A stretch of DNA of 64,000 bases from Riemerella anatipestifer (GTDB taxonomy: Bacteria > Bacteroidota > Bacteroidia > Flavobacteriales > Weeksellaceae). Under the pieces are notes generated by a model. That model saw only the letters and a list, made by a program, of their open reading frames with translations, searched no databases and was not told the origin of the DNA. How positions within the stretch are numbered: the stretch's first letter is position 1; each line of letters opens with the position of its first letter. Where the stretch lies: positions 1,798,001 through 1,862,000 of the forward strand of contig NZ_CP073239.1 in assembly GCF_009670965.2 (NCBI RefSeq), written 5' to 3'. The position numbers were made by a program, and so were the translations under genes. Below, one piece after another: positions 25,636 to 35,206 of this stretch.

Positions 25636-28509
25636 ATGCAAGGAAAAGGACTTATTACAGTTGTTGCGATTGTTCTAGGGCTTATTTGTCTTAACGAAAT
25701 GCTCCCTACTTTTTATGCGAGCAAGGTAGAGAAAGAAGCTAGAGCTATAGCAGGAGACAATCAGGTAAAGTATCAAAAAGAGATAGATCGTCTGTCTAAA
25801 GATACGCTTAATTTAGGGTTTACTAAACTTTACTACACTGCTGCTAAAGAGCGTGAAATGAAGTTAGGTCTAGACTTAAAAGGTGGTATCAATGTGCTTT
25901 TAGAAATTAACCAAAGAGACTTGGTGATGGATTTAACTAACTATTCATCTAATCCAATACTTATAGAAGCACTAGATAAAACAGATGTAGCTCAGAAAAA
26001 TTCTACTAAATCTTATATAGAGGACTTCTTTGTTCAGTTTGATAATGTAAACAAGAGCAAAGGAGCAAACTTAAAGTTGGCGAGTCCAGAAATATTTGGA
26101 ACTCAAAAATTAAGTAGTGAAATCAAATTTAATACTACTGATGACGAGGTTAAATCTATCATCAGAAAGAAAATAGATGCTGCGGTAGGTTCTGCTTACG
26201 AAGTTATTAGAACTCGTATAGACAAAATGGGGGTTACTCAGCCTAATGTTCAGAGAGTACCAGGTACAGGTAGAATATTGGTGGAGATGCCAGGTATTAA
26301 AGATATTGATAGAGTAAAGAAAATGCTTCAGACTTCTGCTAAACTTCAGTTTTGGGAAGTTCAGCAAGTGCCAGAAGTAGCACCTTACTTTGAGCAACTT
26401 TCAAAATTAGTATTAGCTAAGGGAGACTCTATGGGTGTTGCTAAAACAACTAATTTCCCAGCGTTGCTTAATCTAAATACGCTTAGAAGTAATGGAGTTG
26501 GTAATATTAAATTAAGCGACACAGCTACGATTAACAAAATTCTTAATAGCTCAGTAGCTTTAAACGCAAGACCAAGTAACATTAAATATACTAAGTTTTT
26601 ATGGGCTTATAAGCCTGAATCTACAGATCCTGACCACTTGGTACTGTATGCTATTCGTTCTAATATTTCAGGTAAAGCTCCTGTAGATGGTGCAGTAGAT
26701 AAGGCAAATATCAGCTACGACCAAATAGGTAGAGTAGTGGTAGATATGCAGATGGATAGCGAGGGAACTAAAGACTGGAAGATTCTAACCGAAAAAAATG
26801 TGGGTAAACCAGTGGCGGTTACTCTAGACAATAGAGTATATACAGCACCTAATGTAGTAAATGCTATCCCTAATGGGCGTACACAAATTTCGGGTAACTT
26901 TACTCAAGATGAAGCTCAAGATTTAGTAAATGTTTTGAACACAGGTAAATTACCAGCAAGTGCTAAAATTGTACAGGCAGATGTTGTAGGACCATCTTTA
27001 GGTCAGGCTTCTATTGATGCTGGTATGTGGTCATTTATTATAGCATTTATCTTCATTGTAGTTTATATTATATTCTACTACGGAGGTGCAGGTGTTTATG
27101 CTGTAATTGCTATGATTATCAACTTGTTCTATATCTTTGGTATTATGGACTCTATGGATGCTACGCTTACTTTACCAGGTATTGCGGGTATTGTTTTAAC
27201 GATGGCGATGGCAGTAGATACCAATGTAATTATCTATGAAAGAACTAAAGAAGAGCTTTTTGCAGGTAAAAATATTAGAGAGGCTTATCATGATGGTTTC
27301 AAACATGCACTTTCAGCAATTGTAGACGGACATATCACTACATTGCTTACTGCGGTGGTACTTTATATATTTGGTACAGGACCTATCCAAGGTTTTGCAG
27401 TGACACTTATCATAGGTCTTATTATGACATTCTTTACTTCAGTGCTACTTTCTAGAGTAATGATATTTAGTAGACTTAATAAAGGTAAAGGTCTTTCTGT
27501 ATGGACATCAGCTACGAAAAATGTATTTAGAAATGTATGGGTAGCCTTCATAGAGAAGAGAAAGTTTGCTTATGCTTTTTCAGGAATTCTTACTGCAATA
27601 TGTATAGTTTCTATAGCGGTAAACGGCTTTAAGCTAGGGGTAGATTTTGAAGGAGGAAGAAACTATGTGGTTAAGTTTGATAAAACTGTAGATGCTGCTC
27701 AAGCGGAAGCTAGTCTATCAGAATTGTTCCAAACTAAGGACGGAAAGAATAACTCAGTAGATGTAAAGACATTTGGTACTTCTAATCAGTTAAAAATCAC
27801 AACTGACTATAAGATTGATGATGAATCATTAGCGGCAGACCAAGAGATTGAAGCTAAATTATTTGAAGGATTGAAGTCTAATTATCCAGCTGGTTATACA
27901 TTAGATAAATTTAAGAGTGCGGAGGGAGATAATTTAGGTATAGTTTCATCTACTAAAGTAGGACCATCTGTAGCAGATGATATTAAGATAGGTGGTACTT
28001 TTGCAGTGCTAGCCTCTTTATTAGGAATATTTGTCTATATCTTGTTCCGTTTTAGAAGATGGCAGTTCTCTTTAGGTGCTGTGTTAGCATTGTTCCATGA
28101 CGCTATTATCATTTTAGGAGCTTACTCTTTATTCTATAAAATTTCTCCTTTCAATATGGAGATTAATCAGGACTTTATAGCAGCTATCCTTACGGTATTG
28201 GGGTACTCTATCAATGATACCGTAATTGTATTTGACCGTATCCGTGAGTATCTTAGAGAAAAGAAATCAGCTACATTATCTGGTTTGTTTAATGATTCTA
28301 TTAGCAGTACTTTAGGTAGAACTTTTAATACTTCATTTACGGTATTGATGGTAATTTTGGCGATATTTATATTCGGAGGTGAAAGTTTAAGAGGATTTAT
28401 GTTTGCCTTATTATTAGGTATAGGTTTTGGTACTTATTCGTCTATATTTATTGCTTCCGCAATTGCTTACGATTTCTTGAAAGGAAAGAAAAAGGATGAA
28501 TTGAAATAA
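25636..28509 (+). CDS. secDF: Protein translocase subunit SecDF (fusion)
   Basis: 957 residues with the SecD and SecF halves in one chain, as usual in Bacteroidota. SecD: TM1 near 8-24, 'LGLDLKGGINVLLEI' (D1 motif), a P1 periplasmic domain enlarged by about 150 residues relative to E. coli, then TM2-6 with 'AMAVDTNVIIYERTKEEL'. SecF: TM near 642-660, 'LGVDFEGGRNYVVKF', then 'GYSINDTVIVFDRIREYL'. SecDF uses the proton gradient to pull preproteins out of SecYEG. It is transcribed alone and ends at a strong terminator. Confidence 0.96.
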   Translation: MQGKGLITVVAIVLGLICLNEMLPTFYASKVEKEARAIAGDNQVKYQKEIDRLSKDTLNLGFTKLYYTAAKEREMKLGLDLKGGINVLLEINQRDLVMDLTNYSSNPILIEALDKTDVAQKNSTKSYIEDFFVQFDNVNKSKGANLKLASPEIFGTQKLSSEIKFNTTDDEVKSIIRKKIDAAVGSAYEVIRTRIDKMGVTQPNVQRVPGTGRILVEMPGIKDIDRVKKMLQTSAKLQFWEVQQVPEVAPYFEQLSKLVLAKGDSMGVAKTTNFPALLNLNTLRSNGVGNIKLSDTATINKILNSSVALNARPSNIKYTKFLWAYKPESTDPDHLVLYAIRSNISGKAPVDGAVDKANISYDQIGRVVVDMQMDSEGTKDWKILTEKNVGKPVAVTLDNRVYTAPNVVNAIPNGRTQISGNFTQDEAQDLVNVLNTGKLPASAKIVQADVVGPSLGQASIDAGMWSFIIAFIFIVVYIIFYYGGAGVYAVIAMIINLFYIFGIMDSMDATLTLPGIAGIVLTMAMAVDTNVIIYERTKEELFAGKNIREAYHDGFKHALSAIVDGHITTLLTAVVLYIFGTGPIQGFAVTLIIGLIMTFFTSVLLSRVMIFSRLNKGKGLSVWTSATKNVFRNVWVAFIEKRKFAYAFSGILTAICIVSIAVNGFKLGVDFEGGRNYVVKFDKTVDAAQAEASLSELFQTKDGKNNSVDVKTFGTSNQLKITTDYKIDDESLAADQEIEAKLFEGLKSNYPAGYTLDKFKSAEGDNLGIVSSTKVGPSVADDIKIGGTFAVLASLLGIFVYILFRFRRWQFSLGAVLALFHDAIIILGAYSLFYKISPFNMEINQDFIAAILTVLGYSINDTVIVFDRIREYLREKKSATLSGLFNDSISSTLGRTFNTSFTVLMVILAIFIFGGESLRGFMFALLLGIGFGTYSSIFIASAIAYDFLKGKKKDELK

Positions 28510-28527
28510 AAATTATTATTAAAATAC

Positions 28528-28567
28528 AAAGCCTCCTTTTTATACTGAAAGAAAGGAGGCTTTTTTT
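28528..28567 (+). terminator. Terminator after secDF
   Basis: AAAGCCTCCTTTT (28528-28540) pairs with GAAAGGAGGCTTT (28551-28563); T-run to 28567. Confidence 0.9.
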
Positions 28568-28583
28568 GTTTGATTTTTTTGAA

Positions 28584-29429
28584 ATGAATAAAATAGCATT
28601 TTTAGGGCCACAGGCTTCTTTTACACAGTTGGCAGCTTCTCAGATTTTTTTGAATGAGGAGCTATTACCTCAAACCAGTATATTAGACTGTTTTATAGCT
28701 TTAGACGAGGGTAAGGTAGATAAAATTGTAGTGCCTTTAGAAAACTCCATAGAGGGCACCGTTTCAGTAACTCTGGATTATTTATATGATTTTAAAGATA
28801 TTACTATCAATACAGAGGTAGTGATGCCTATTTCTCATCATTTAATGGTGCATCCCAATAATACTTTGGTAGAGAATATTATTTCTCACCCACAGGCATT
28901 AGCCCAAACTTTTCATTTTAGAAGGAATCATTTCAAAGAAGTTTTGACCACAGATTATACTTCTACGGCAGCGGCGGCAAAACTAGTTTCAGAAAATCCA
29001 GATAAACCTTGGGCGGCGGTTGCCAATACTTATGCAGCGAAACTTTATAACCTTAAAATTTTACATTCTAACATACAGGATTTTGAACAAAACCACACTC
29101 GTTTTGTGGTGGTTTCAAAGAAAGGAGGAAATAAGTTAGAACTACCTTGTCAGTCTTTAGCTCAAAAATCAAGTCTATTGGTTACTTTACCAACAGACTA
29201 TGCTGGAGGGTTGCATCAAATTCTATCGGTATTTGCGTGGCGTAAGATGAATTTATCTAAAATAGAAAGCCGAACTCTAAAAACAGGACTTGGTAATTAT
29301 TTTTTTTTCATCAATGTTGTAGGAGATTGGGGAAATATCCTTTATCAAAATGCATTGGAAGAATTAGAGTCTATAGGAGTTAAGGTTAAATTTCTAGGCG
29401 ATTATAACGAGTATCTTTTAGAAGGCTAG
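28584..29429 (+). CDS. pheA: Prephenate dehydratase
   Basis: 281 residues from the ATG at 28584 (MNKIAFLGPQASFTQ). The TTG six codons earlier lies in the terminator T-run. The catalytic domain (1-180) shows 'PLENSIEGTVSVTLDYL', 'TSTAAAAK' and the NHTRF motif for prephenate binding. A C-terminal ACT domain (about 195-275; 'LVTLPTDYAGGLHQILSVFAWRKMNLSKIESR') should give phenylalanine feedback control. There is no chorismate mutase domain. It converts prephenate to phenylpyruvate in phenylalanine synthesis. Confidence 0.94.
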   Translation: MNKIAFLGPQASFTQLAASQIFLNEELLPQTSILDCFIALDEGKVDKIVVPLENSIEGTVSVTLDYLYDFKDITINTEVVMPISHHLMVHPNNTLVENIISHPQALAQTFHFRRNHFKEVLTTDYTSTAAAAKLVSENPDKPWAAVANTYAAKLYNLKILHSNIQDFEQNHTRFVVVSKKGGNKLELPCQSLAQKSSLLVTLPTDYAGGLHQILSVFAWRKMNLSKIESRTLKTGLGNYFFFINVVGDWGNILYQNALEELESIGVKVKFLGDYNEYLLEG

Positions 29430-29450
29430 GAAAAAATTGATAACAAAAAT

Positions 29451-29480
29451 AAAAAACGGTTTGACAAAAAATCAAACCGC
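29451..29480 (-). terminator. Terminator between pheA and map, minus-strand T-run
   Basis: CGGTTTGA (29457-29464) pairs with TCAAACCG (29472-29479). Six A on the plus-strand left side give a T-run for the map transcript; it is weaker for pheA. Confidence 0.7.
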
Positions 29481-29492
29481 TTTAAAATTTAT

Positions 29493-30302
29493 TTAAAAAT
29501 CTATATTAAAAGGTTCTTCTTCTGTACTACTAATGCCTAGTGCTTCGTAGATATATTTAAAGGTAGAGAGTAAAACAGGTCTTCCACCGATGATACATAC
29601 ATTATGCTCAAAGTGTGCTGAAGGAAGGTTATCTTTAGTAGTTACCGTCCAGCCATCACTATGGAAAACCACCTCGTGAGTTCCCATGTTAATCATAGGT
29701 TCTATGGCTAGAGCAATACCGTCTTTTAGTACCTTTCCACTTCCTTTTCTACCGTAGTTAGGTACTTGTGGGTCTTCGTGCATTTTTCTGCCTAAACCAT
29801 GCCCTACAAGTTCTTTTACCACGCCATAGCCATGAGCTTCGCAGTGGCTTTGTATAGCGTGAGAAATATCACCAACGCGTTTTCCTCTTACGCATTGTTC
29901 TATCCCTTTGTATAAAGATTCTTTGGTTACTTTTAGTAATTCTTTGGTTTCTGGAGCTACTTCTCCTACTTCAAAAGAGTAAGCGTGGTCGCCATAAAAG
30001 CCATTCATATAGACACCACAATCTACAGAAAGTATATCGCCCTCTTTAAGAGGAGTATCATTAGGAATACCGTGTACCACTTCTGAATTTGGCGAAATAC
30101 AAAGATTTTTAGGAAAGCCATACATTCCTAGAAAAGCAGGTTCTCCACCGTGGTCTTTTATGTATTCCGCGGCTAGAGTATCCAAATGATTGGTGGTAAC
30201 ACCTGGTTTTATTTCCTTTGCTAGCATACCCAAAGTTTTAGAAACCAGTTGGGCACTCTCCTTTATCAATCTTAGCTCCTCAATCGTCTTAAGTTGTATC
30301 AT
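29493..30302 (-). CDS. map: Methionine aminopeptidase, type I
   Basis: 269 residues. The five dinuclear-metal ligands are in place: 'SVDCGVYMNGFYGDHAYSF' (two Asp), 'LVGHGLGRKMHEDP' (His), 'AIEPMINMG' (Glu) and 'SAHFEHNVCI' (Glu). There is no N-terminal zinc finger, so this is the bacterial type I short form. It removes N-terminal methionine from new proteins. A HAD-family gene lies 24 bp upstream on the same strand and is probably cotranscribed. Confidence 0.95.
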   Translation of the reverse strand: MIQLKTIEELRLIKESAQLVSKTLGMLAKEIKPGVTTNHLDTLAAEYIKDHGGEPAFLGMYGFPKNLCISPNSEVVHGIPNDTPLKEGDILSVDCGVYMNGFYGDHAYSFEVGEVAPETKELLKVTKESLYKGIEQCVRGKRVGDISHAIQSHCEAHGYGVVKELVGHGLGRKMHEDPQVPNYGRKGSGKVLKDGIALAIEPMINMGTHEVVFHSDGWTVTTKDNLPSAHFEHNVCIIGGRPVLLSTFKYIYEALGISSTEEEPFNIDF

Positions 30303-30326
30303 AAATGATTGTTTTTTATGAACTTT

Positions 30327-30758
30327 TTACCAAAAAAGCCCTTTTTTCTTTTCTTTTTTCAGTTTAGAATATGCCAAAACTTCTTTACCTTCTACTCTGA
30401 ATTCTATTTTATCTTTAATGATATTATAGACTTCGCCCCAACCTGGAAAACCACCAAGGTTTCTATCATCAATAAATAAATCTGCATCAAGCTTTCTACT
30501 TTGTGTCGCACTATCAAAAACTTCTCCTTCAAAACTTGAGTTGATAGCATAAAATTCTAGTCCATGTTTTCTGCAGAATTCTACGGCTTCGTCTAGAGCT
30601 TTTCCGCTACGGTAAGTCCATAGTATTAGTCTATAGCCTTCCATTTGGAGTTTTTTTAGAGTTTCAAATGCAAAAACTTTAGGCTTACCTATTCCTGGGT
30701 AAGCGTCTTCTACAATAGTGCCATCAAAATCTATAGCTAATTTTTTATTGTTAAGCAT
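30327..30758 (-). CDS. HAD-superfamily hydrolase, BT0820-like
   Basis: 143 residues. The nucleophile motif is DFDGTIVED at 10-18; 'LILWTYRSG' is HAD motif II (Thr) and 'DADLFIDDRNLGGFP' is motif IV with adjacent Asp residues. It has no large cap, as in the small Bacteroides BT0820-type phosphatases. The C-terminus is lysine-rich (KLKKEKKKGLFW). The substrate is unknown. It is first in a two-gene unit with map; a TATATTTG box lies upstream. Confidence 0.85.
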   Translation of the reverse strand: MLNNKKLAIDFDGTIVEDAYPGIGKPKVFAFETLKKLQMEGYRLILWTYRSGKALDEAVEFCRKHGLEFYAINSSFEGEVFDSATQSRKLDADLFIDDRNLGGFPGWGEVYNIIKDKIEFRVEGKEVLAYSKLKKEKKKGLFW

Positions 30759-30787
30759 AACTTAGGTATTAAAATCTTAATGAGCTA

Positions 30788-30795
30788 CAAATATA
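30788..30795 (-). promoter_or_regulatory. -7 promoter box for HAD-map unit
   Basis: TATATTTG on the minus strand, ending 29 nt before the start at 30758. Divergent from the lipoprotein promoter. Confidence 0.5.
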
Positions 30796-30828
30796 GTTAT
30801 AAATGTAGATTTTTTGAATATTTTAGTC

Positions 30829-30836
30829 TATTTTTG
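30829..30836 (+). promoter_or_regulatory. -7 promoter box for NlpE-like lipoprotein
   Basis: TATTTTTG, ending 24 nt before the ATG at 30861. It makes the longer frame from 30780 impossible for this transcript. Confidence 0.5.
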
Positions 30837-30860
30837 GACACAAATAAAATTAGAAGTAAA

Positions 30861-31289
30861 ATGAAAAATTTTGGTATTGCTGTTTTGGTTTTAGGAGCAT
30901 TGGCATCTTGTAATAAAAAAGAAAATGAAAAAAACTCTGTAAATCATACTTCATCAGAGGTAGTTCAAGAAAGCGTTACGGATAAGAATGAGGCTACTGA
31001 AACTTATGAAGGAGTATTTCCTTGTGCTGATTGTGACGGGATTAAGGTTACTCTGACTTTAAACCAAAAAGACTGGTCTTACCATATGACTTCAGATTAT
31101 ATGGATAAGGAAAAGTTAGAAAACAACGGAACTTTTACATGGGATGTTACCAAAAAATTTATTACACTTACCGACGGAGAAGATGCTGAGGAACAACAAG
31201 TATTCTATGTTTCTGATAAAGGTCTTTTCTTAGTTCCAGAAGTTGGTTCTAAGGATATTAAAGAAGATTATCAACTTATAAAAAAGTAA
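30861..31289 (+). CDS. NlpE-like lipoprotein
   Basis: 142 residues from the ATG at 30861. Signal peptide with lipobox LASC (Cys17). After a charged linker comes 'YEGVFPCADCDGIKVTLTL', the CxxC-bearing start of the NlpE N-terminal domain, and a small beta-barrel to the end. In E. coli NlpE senses envelope stress and copper through Cpx; no Cpx partner is near, so only the fold, not the role, can be carried over. Likely outer-membrane anchored. Confidence 0.85.
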   Translation: MKNFGIAVLVLGALASCNKKENEKNSVNHTSSEVVQESVTDKNEATETYEGVFPCADCDGIKVTLTLNQKDWSYHMTSDYMDKEKLENNGTFTWDVTKKFITLTDGEDAEEQQVFYVSDKGLFLVPEVGSKDIKEDYQLIKK

Positions 31290-31306
31290 ATTTAATACAG
31301 TTTCAT

Positions 31307-34105
31307 TTAAAACCAACCTCTCCTAAGTTGGTTTACTACTGCGTTTAGATTGAAGTTAAACATAAATCTAATCCTTTTAGAGTAGTCTTTAAAAGAAGGC
31401 TCAAACCCTAAAGAGGATTGGATAGGAAAGTAGATTTCAAATAAATCAGGGATAACTTTTAGACTTGCACCTGTATCCCATATAAAGCGTGGAGATTGGT
31501 TTTTGTTTTTATACAATCCTACATCTGCGTATACGCTAAAGAAACGGAACGAATGCAAGTCTATATTAACGCTATTTATCCACTGGTTTGCAGTATCATT
31601 TATGGCAGACTTAAACGCTCCCTCTGCCATTATAAATTGTCTAGGTGCAAGGTAGTTGCTGTTAGTTTGTCTGATAATACTATAGGTAAATGCATAGTTA
31701 GATAAGTAAGAAATTCCAAAATCAAAGTAAGAGTTTCTTGTTTGATTCTGTAAAAAATAGCCTCCAAAAAATCTTAAACTAAGTTTTTTATTTTGTTGAT
31801 ATTCCCATCTGTAAAAAGCTTCTGCTGAAATTTTGCTAAAATCTCCACCTGCTTGGAAATTGGTTGAAAATAGTTTTTCATGTATAGCTTTTCTATCAGA
31901 ATAGGTATAATTTATATTGAATAGGCTATACTTATCATAATCGTTCATTTCTTGCATCAATGGGCTTAAATCTCTTGTAAGATGCTGAAATGAAGCCCCA
32001 AATCTTTGCTCTATTTGGCTTCTAGCATCTTTAGGCAAAGTGATATTAGAAAAAATTGTTAGCCTTCTAAAAGCCAAGTCTTTATTATAGTGAAAATAGG
32101 TGGCATTTGCTCCTATTCTCCAATTTTGAAAAAAACTGTTAGGTGGTAAAATATTATAGGATACTCCTGCTGAGCCAGTAAGTTTATTAGTTCCTGTACT
32201 ATAGTAAGGCATTACAGAATAAAGGAAAGGCTTGTCTAAAAGATTACTGTTACTTATGCGAGCTCCTATAAGTACTTTATCGTAAAAATTATAATTTAAC
32301 CAAGGTGAAATATAAATTTCCTCATATTCTGGGTCTGGAATATCGGTATAAAATTTTAGCCTTGGTTTCTTCATATTATAGAATATTCCTTTAGTATAGA
32401 GGTAGTTATTCCTGACATTATATTCGGGGAGAAGATAGTCATCGTTTATTACGATTTTTTCTACATCGGTTTGTGGAATGTGATAAATTTCTTTCTTTTT
32501 GTTTGAAGAATCGTACCAATATAGACTATCTTGGTTATCAGAGTTTGTAACCTTTAACTGGAACGGCACTTTTTCCTCAGTATTTTTGTGAATATGAACG
32601 AGTAGTCCATTTTCCTGTTTTTCAACCTTTTTAATTTTGAAATCTAATCTATTTTTTTTCCTGATGAAATTAGCTGCAAAATTTGCAGAATATTTGGATT
32701 CAATAATGAGTTGATTTAAGAAATCTTCTTTATTGATAACCGTTCCGTTATGTTCAGATAAATATCTTTTAAGAAAGTTATTAAACTGATTTACGCCCAT
32801 TTTTTCAGCAATAAAGTTAAATAAACTTCCTACTTCCATCTGGCTTACTGCCGTGGTGTTAAAGTTGCTCATTAGCTGGAGCGGTGTGTCTATAGGCTGA
32901 TCAATATTTTGGCTGGTAATGTATTGATAAGTAATCCCATACCGTTCTGTAAGCTTGAGTTTAGAAGCATTACTCCATTTTAGAGGGCTTATTTTAAAAA
33001 GAGTGAGTTTATCAGGTAATTGCCCTAAGAGTTTTTCATCGTTATAAATAGTCTTTAAATACCTTATTTCTAGGTATGTTTTTAGCCCGTTTTCAATCCA
33101 ATGGGCATTAAGATTATCCGTTTGTAAAAGATGTTCTACACACTTTTTTGAAATGATGGAGAAATAATTAAGATCAGTTTTTTGAGCGTCGCTGAACATT
33201 TTAAGCTTAAACTTCCCGAACTTAAAATCATCAATTCCTGTGAAGTTATTTTCGTTTTTAGTTCTTTCACTTATGAGTATTTTTTTAGGCAATTTACCTA
33301 GACTTTCTTCTATGAAATTGAGTTGGAGCGGCACATAAAAATAGAGCGACTGCTTTTCTTCTTGACTTATAGGATAGGTGAACTCTACCAAAGTATTTTT
33401 GTGGACTATTGTGAATTTTTCCTCATTATTTTTTAATGAAACTACAAATTCAGGGTCTGTATTTAGAGTTCCTGTAAAGTGGTTTGGCTGAACTTCTTGT
33501 AGATTGCTACTTGCTTTAAGTAGAGGGTTATCTAATTGTACGTCCCAAAAAACACCTATATATTGTTTTTCGTCTAAATTTTGGAAATATCTTGGCTCAT
33601 TGCTGGTATTAGAAACTAGAAAGAAATACTTTAGTAAGGCTTTTTCTTTTTCTGAATTCCAGCCTATACCTGTGTATTTGGAGTGTGGAAGTTGTAGTTC
33701 GTAGGTTAGATTCAATTCTATTTTATTATCTTTACTTTTAGCATGTTCTAATGGTACAGAAATAATTTCTTGGTCAAGATTGGTGTATTTTTCACCGTTG
33801 ATACTTAAACTTTTTAGATAACCTCTGTCTTTTGGTTTGGAGAAATAAAGGTCAGTTTTTCGAGCCTCTAGCATTCTTTTAGCAAGGGTGGTGTTTTTGG
33901 GTTGATAAGCTGCTATCCAGTTTAGAAGCTGAAAGTTATCCGATTTTTCGTTTTGATAACGAACTATTTTTTGATTGATAATAACTCTATTTTCTTTCGT
34001 TTTGGGAAATGAAACTTTAGCCCAAATACTATCTTGCTGAGCTTTTACAGCACAACTTAGAATAGAAAATAAAAATATTAGAATAGATGGTAATGCTTTT
34101 TTCAC
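31307..34105 (-). CDS. Degenerate M1-like (gluzincin) protein with C-terminal outer-membrane barrel
   Basis: 932 residues with a GTG start at 34105; no earlier ATG. Signal peptide 1-22. Residues about 25-260 resemble the M1 N-terminal beta domain. Around residue 325-350 'HWIENGLKTYLEIRYL' matches the M1 third-zinc-ligand helix (E338), but no HExxH is found before it. The C-terminal 350 residues are rich in alternating aromatic strands ('YISPWLNYNFYDKVLIGARI', ending with a terminal Phe), as in an outer-membrane beta-barrel. It is probably surface-anchored and not a classical peptidase. A TATCTTTG box lies 15 nt upstream. Confidence 0.7.
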   Translation of the reverse strand: MKKALPSILIFLFSILSCAVKAQQDSIWAKVSFPKTKENRVIINQKIVRYQNEKSDNFQLLNWIAAYQPKNTTLAKRMLEARKTDLYFSKPKDRGYLKSLSINGEKYTNLDQEIISVPLEHAKSKDNKIELNLTYELQLPHSKYTGIGWNSEKEKALLKYFFLVSNTSNEPRYFQNLDEKQYIGVFWDVQLDNPLLKASSNLQEVQPNHFTGTLNTDPEFVVSLKNNEEKFTIVHKNTLVEFTYPISQEEKQSLYFYVPLQLNFIEESLGKLPKKILISERTKNENNFTGIDDFKFGKFKLKMFSDAQKTDLNYFSIISKKCVEHLLQTDNLNAHWIENGLKTYLEIRYLKTIYNDEKLLGQLPDKLTLFKISPLKWSNASKLKLTERYGITYQYITSQNIDQPIDTPLQLMSNFNTTAVSQMEVGSLFNFIAEKMGVNQFNNFLKRYLSEHNGTVINKEDFLNQLIIESKYSANFAANFIRKKNRLDFKIKKVEKQENGLLVHIHKNTEEKVPFQLKVTNSDNQDSLYWYDSSNKKKEIYHIPQTDVEKIVINDDYLLPEYNVRNNYLYTKGIFYNMKKPRLKFYTDIPDPEYEEIYISPWLNYNFYDKVLIGARISNSNLLDKPFLYSVMPYYSTGTNKLTGSAGVSYNILPPNSFFQNWRIGANATYFHYNKDLAFRRLTIFSNITLPKDARSQIEQRFGASFQHLTRDLSPLMQEMNDYDKYSLFNINYTYSDRKAIHEKLFSTNFQAGGDFSKISAEAFYRWEYQQNKKLSLRFFGGYFLQNQTRNSYFDFGISYLSNYAFTYSIIRQTNSNYLAPRQFIMAEGAFKSAINDTANQWINSVNIDLHSFRFFSVYADVGLYKNKNQSPRFIWDTGASLKVIPDLFEIYFPIQSSLGFEPSFKDYSKRIRFMFNFNLNAVVNQLRRGWF

Positions 34106-34120
34106 AACTTAAAATGTTGC

Positions 34121-34128
34121 CAAAGATA
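34121..34128 (-). promoter_or_regulatory. -7 promoter box for the gluzincin/barrel gene
   Basis: TATCTTTG on the minus strand, 15 nt before the GTG start. It marks host sequence and bounds the accessory segment that begins beyond it. Confidence 0.55.
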
Positions 34129-34218
34129 CATTTTTAGATGATATAAAAAGAAAAATTGGCTTGGTGACTCTTTTGCATTTTTGTTTGGCTTTATGTGTTA
34201 CCAAAAGTATTGGAATTC

Positions 34219-35192
34219 TTAAAGTAAATCTAAGTATTTATTGTGAAGTTTCAAATAGCTTTTCAAAGAACATTCAACACTTCCTCCATTTTGTTCAAAA
34301 TGCTCACTTGTTGGTTGATATTTTTCCATAATTTCGTTCAAGTGATTAGAGTAAATTTCACTCAGAAAAAATCCGTCTAAATATCCGCTACAATCAACAA
34401 GTAAATTTGGATTAGTTTCTAAAATTAGAAAACCTGTTTTTTCCCAATTGTCAGTCTTTTTTAAATCAAAGAAATAATTATTGTCATTTTCTAACAACCA
34501 TTTTACAATACTTTTTTCGTTTTCTGGGTTTATTTTATGGTATATATCTAAAGCATTTTTTGCCAAATTATTTTTCTTAAAATTGTGAATCAGATTGGAA
34601 ACTTCGCTATAAAGAGAATTTATATGTTTGTATGCTTTATATTTTATTGCAACAAATGGATTGTCTAATTCTAATTCTCTTGCTAAAAGTTTATATTTAT
34701 CATACCAGTAAATCACTTCTTCAATAGGTACTAAGCCCATTTTTTCAAGATTATTAAATTCATCAACAGCTTTTTCAACTCTTTGGAGGGTTATTAAGTA
34801 TTCTATTGATGGCTTAAAGGCTAATTTTTCTTCTTCGTAAAAACTAAAATGAATATCCCAATCGTGTTCATCAGGTTTATCTTCCTTTAAATCATTACAT
34901 AAATATTGTCAGTAACTTTTCCGTCTTTTTCTTCAAAATATAAGGGTAATGACGGTAAATTTTCAGCTTTAAATTTATATGCTTTGCATCCTTTATTACA
35001 ATGGTTGCAAATTCCTTCTACAACATTTTCGTATGATTTTAAATCTTCGTATTCATCTATTTTTTGTTTTAATGTAGACAAAAATAGATTTTTGGATACA
35101 TCCATATATGACCTATTATCATCTAAAAGATTTTGTAATGCTTCAAAGTCCAAAGATTTAAAAGCTTCTATTAATTTTTGTTTTTCCGTCAT
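34219..35192 (-). pseudogene. Frameshifted gene of helicase operon, cysteine-motif protein
   Basis: Two abutting frames look like one broken gene. The first (35192-34887, 101 codons) has a helical start and 'GICNHCNKGC' (Cys62, 65, 69), a possible metal site, and runs off into 'YVMI' and a stop. The second frame is open from about 34905 with no start until an ATG at 34740, and its translation upstream of that ATG (CNDLKEDKPDEHDWDIHFSFYEEEKLAFKPS...) is normal protein. Joining them by one extra base near 34895-34906 gives about 320 residues with no recognised family. It starts 14 bp after the 859-residue gene, so it is the third gene of that operon. Alternatives: a programmed -1 shift (no canonical slippery site seen) or a sequence error. 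Confidence 0.6.
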
Positions 35193-35206
35193 TTACTTTA
35201 AGTATT

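Noticed and set aside
34886-34910. Programmed -1 frameshift at the split gene
   Set aside because: No canonical X-XXY-YYZ slippery heptamer or downstream hairpin seen; a simple indel is more likely.
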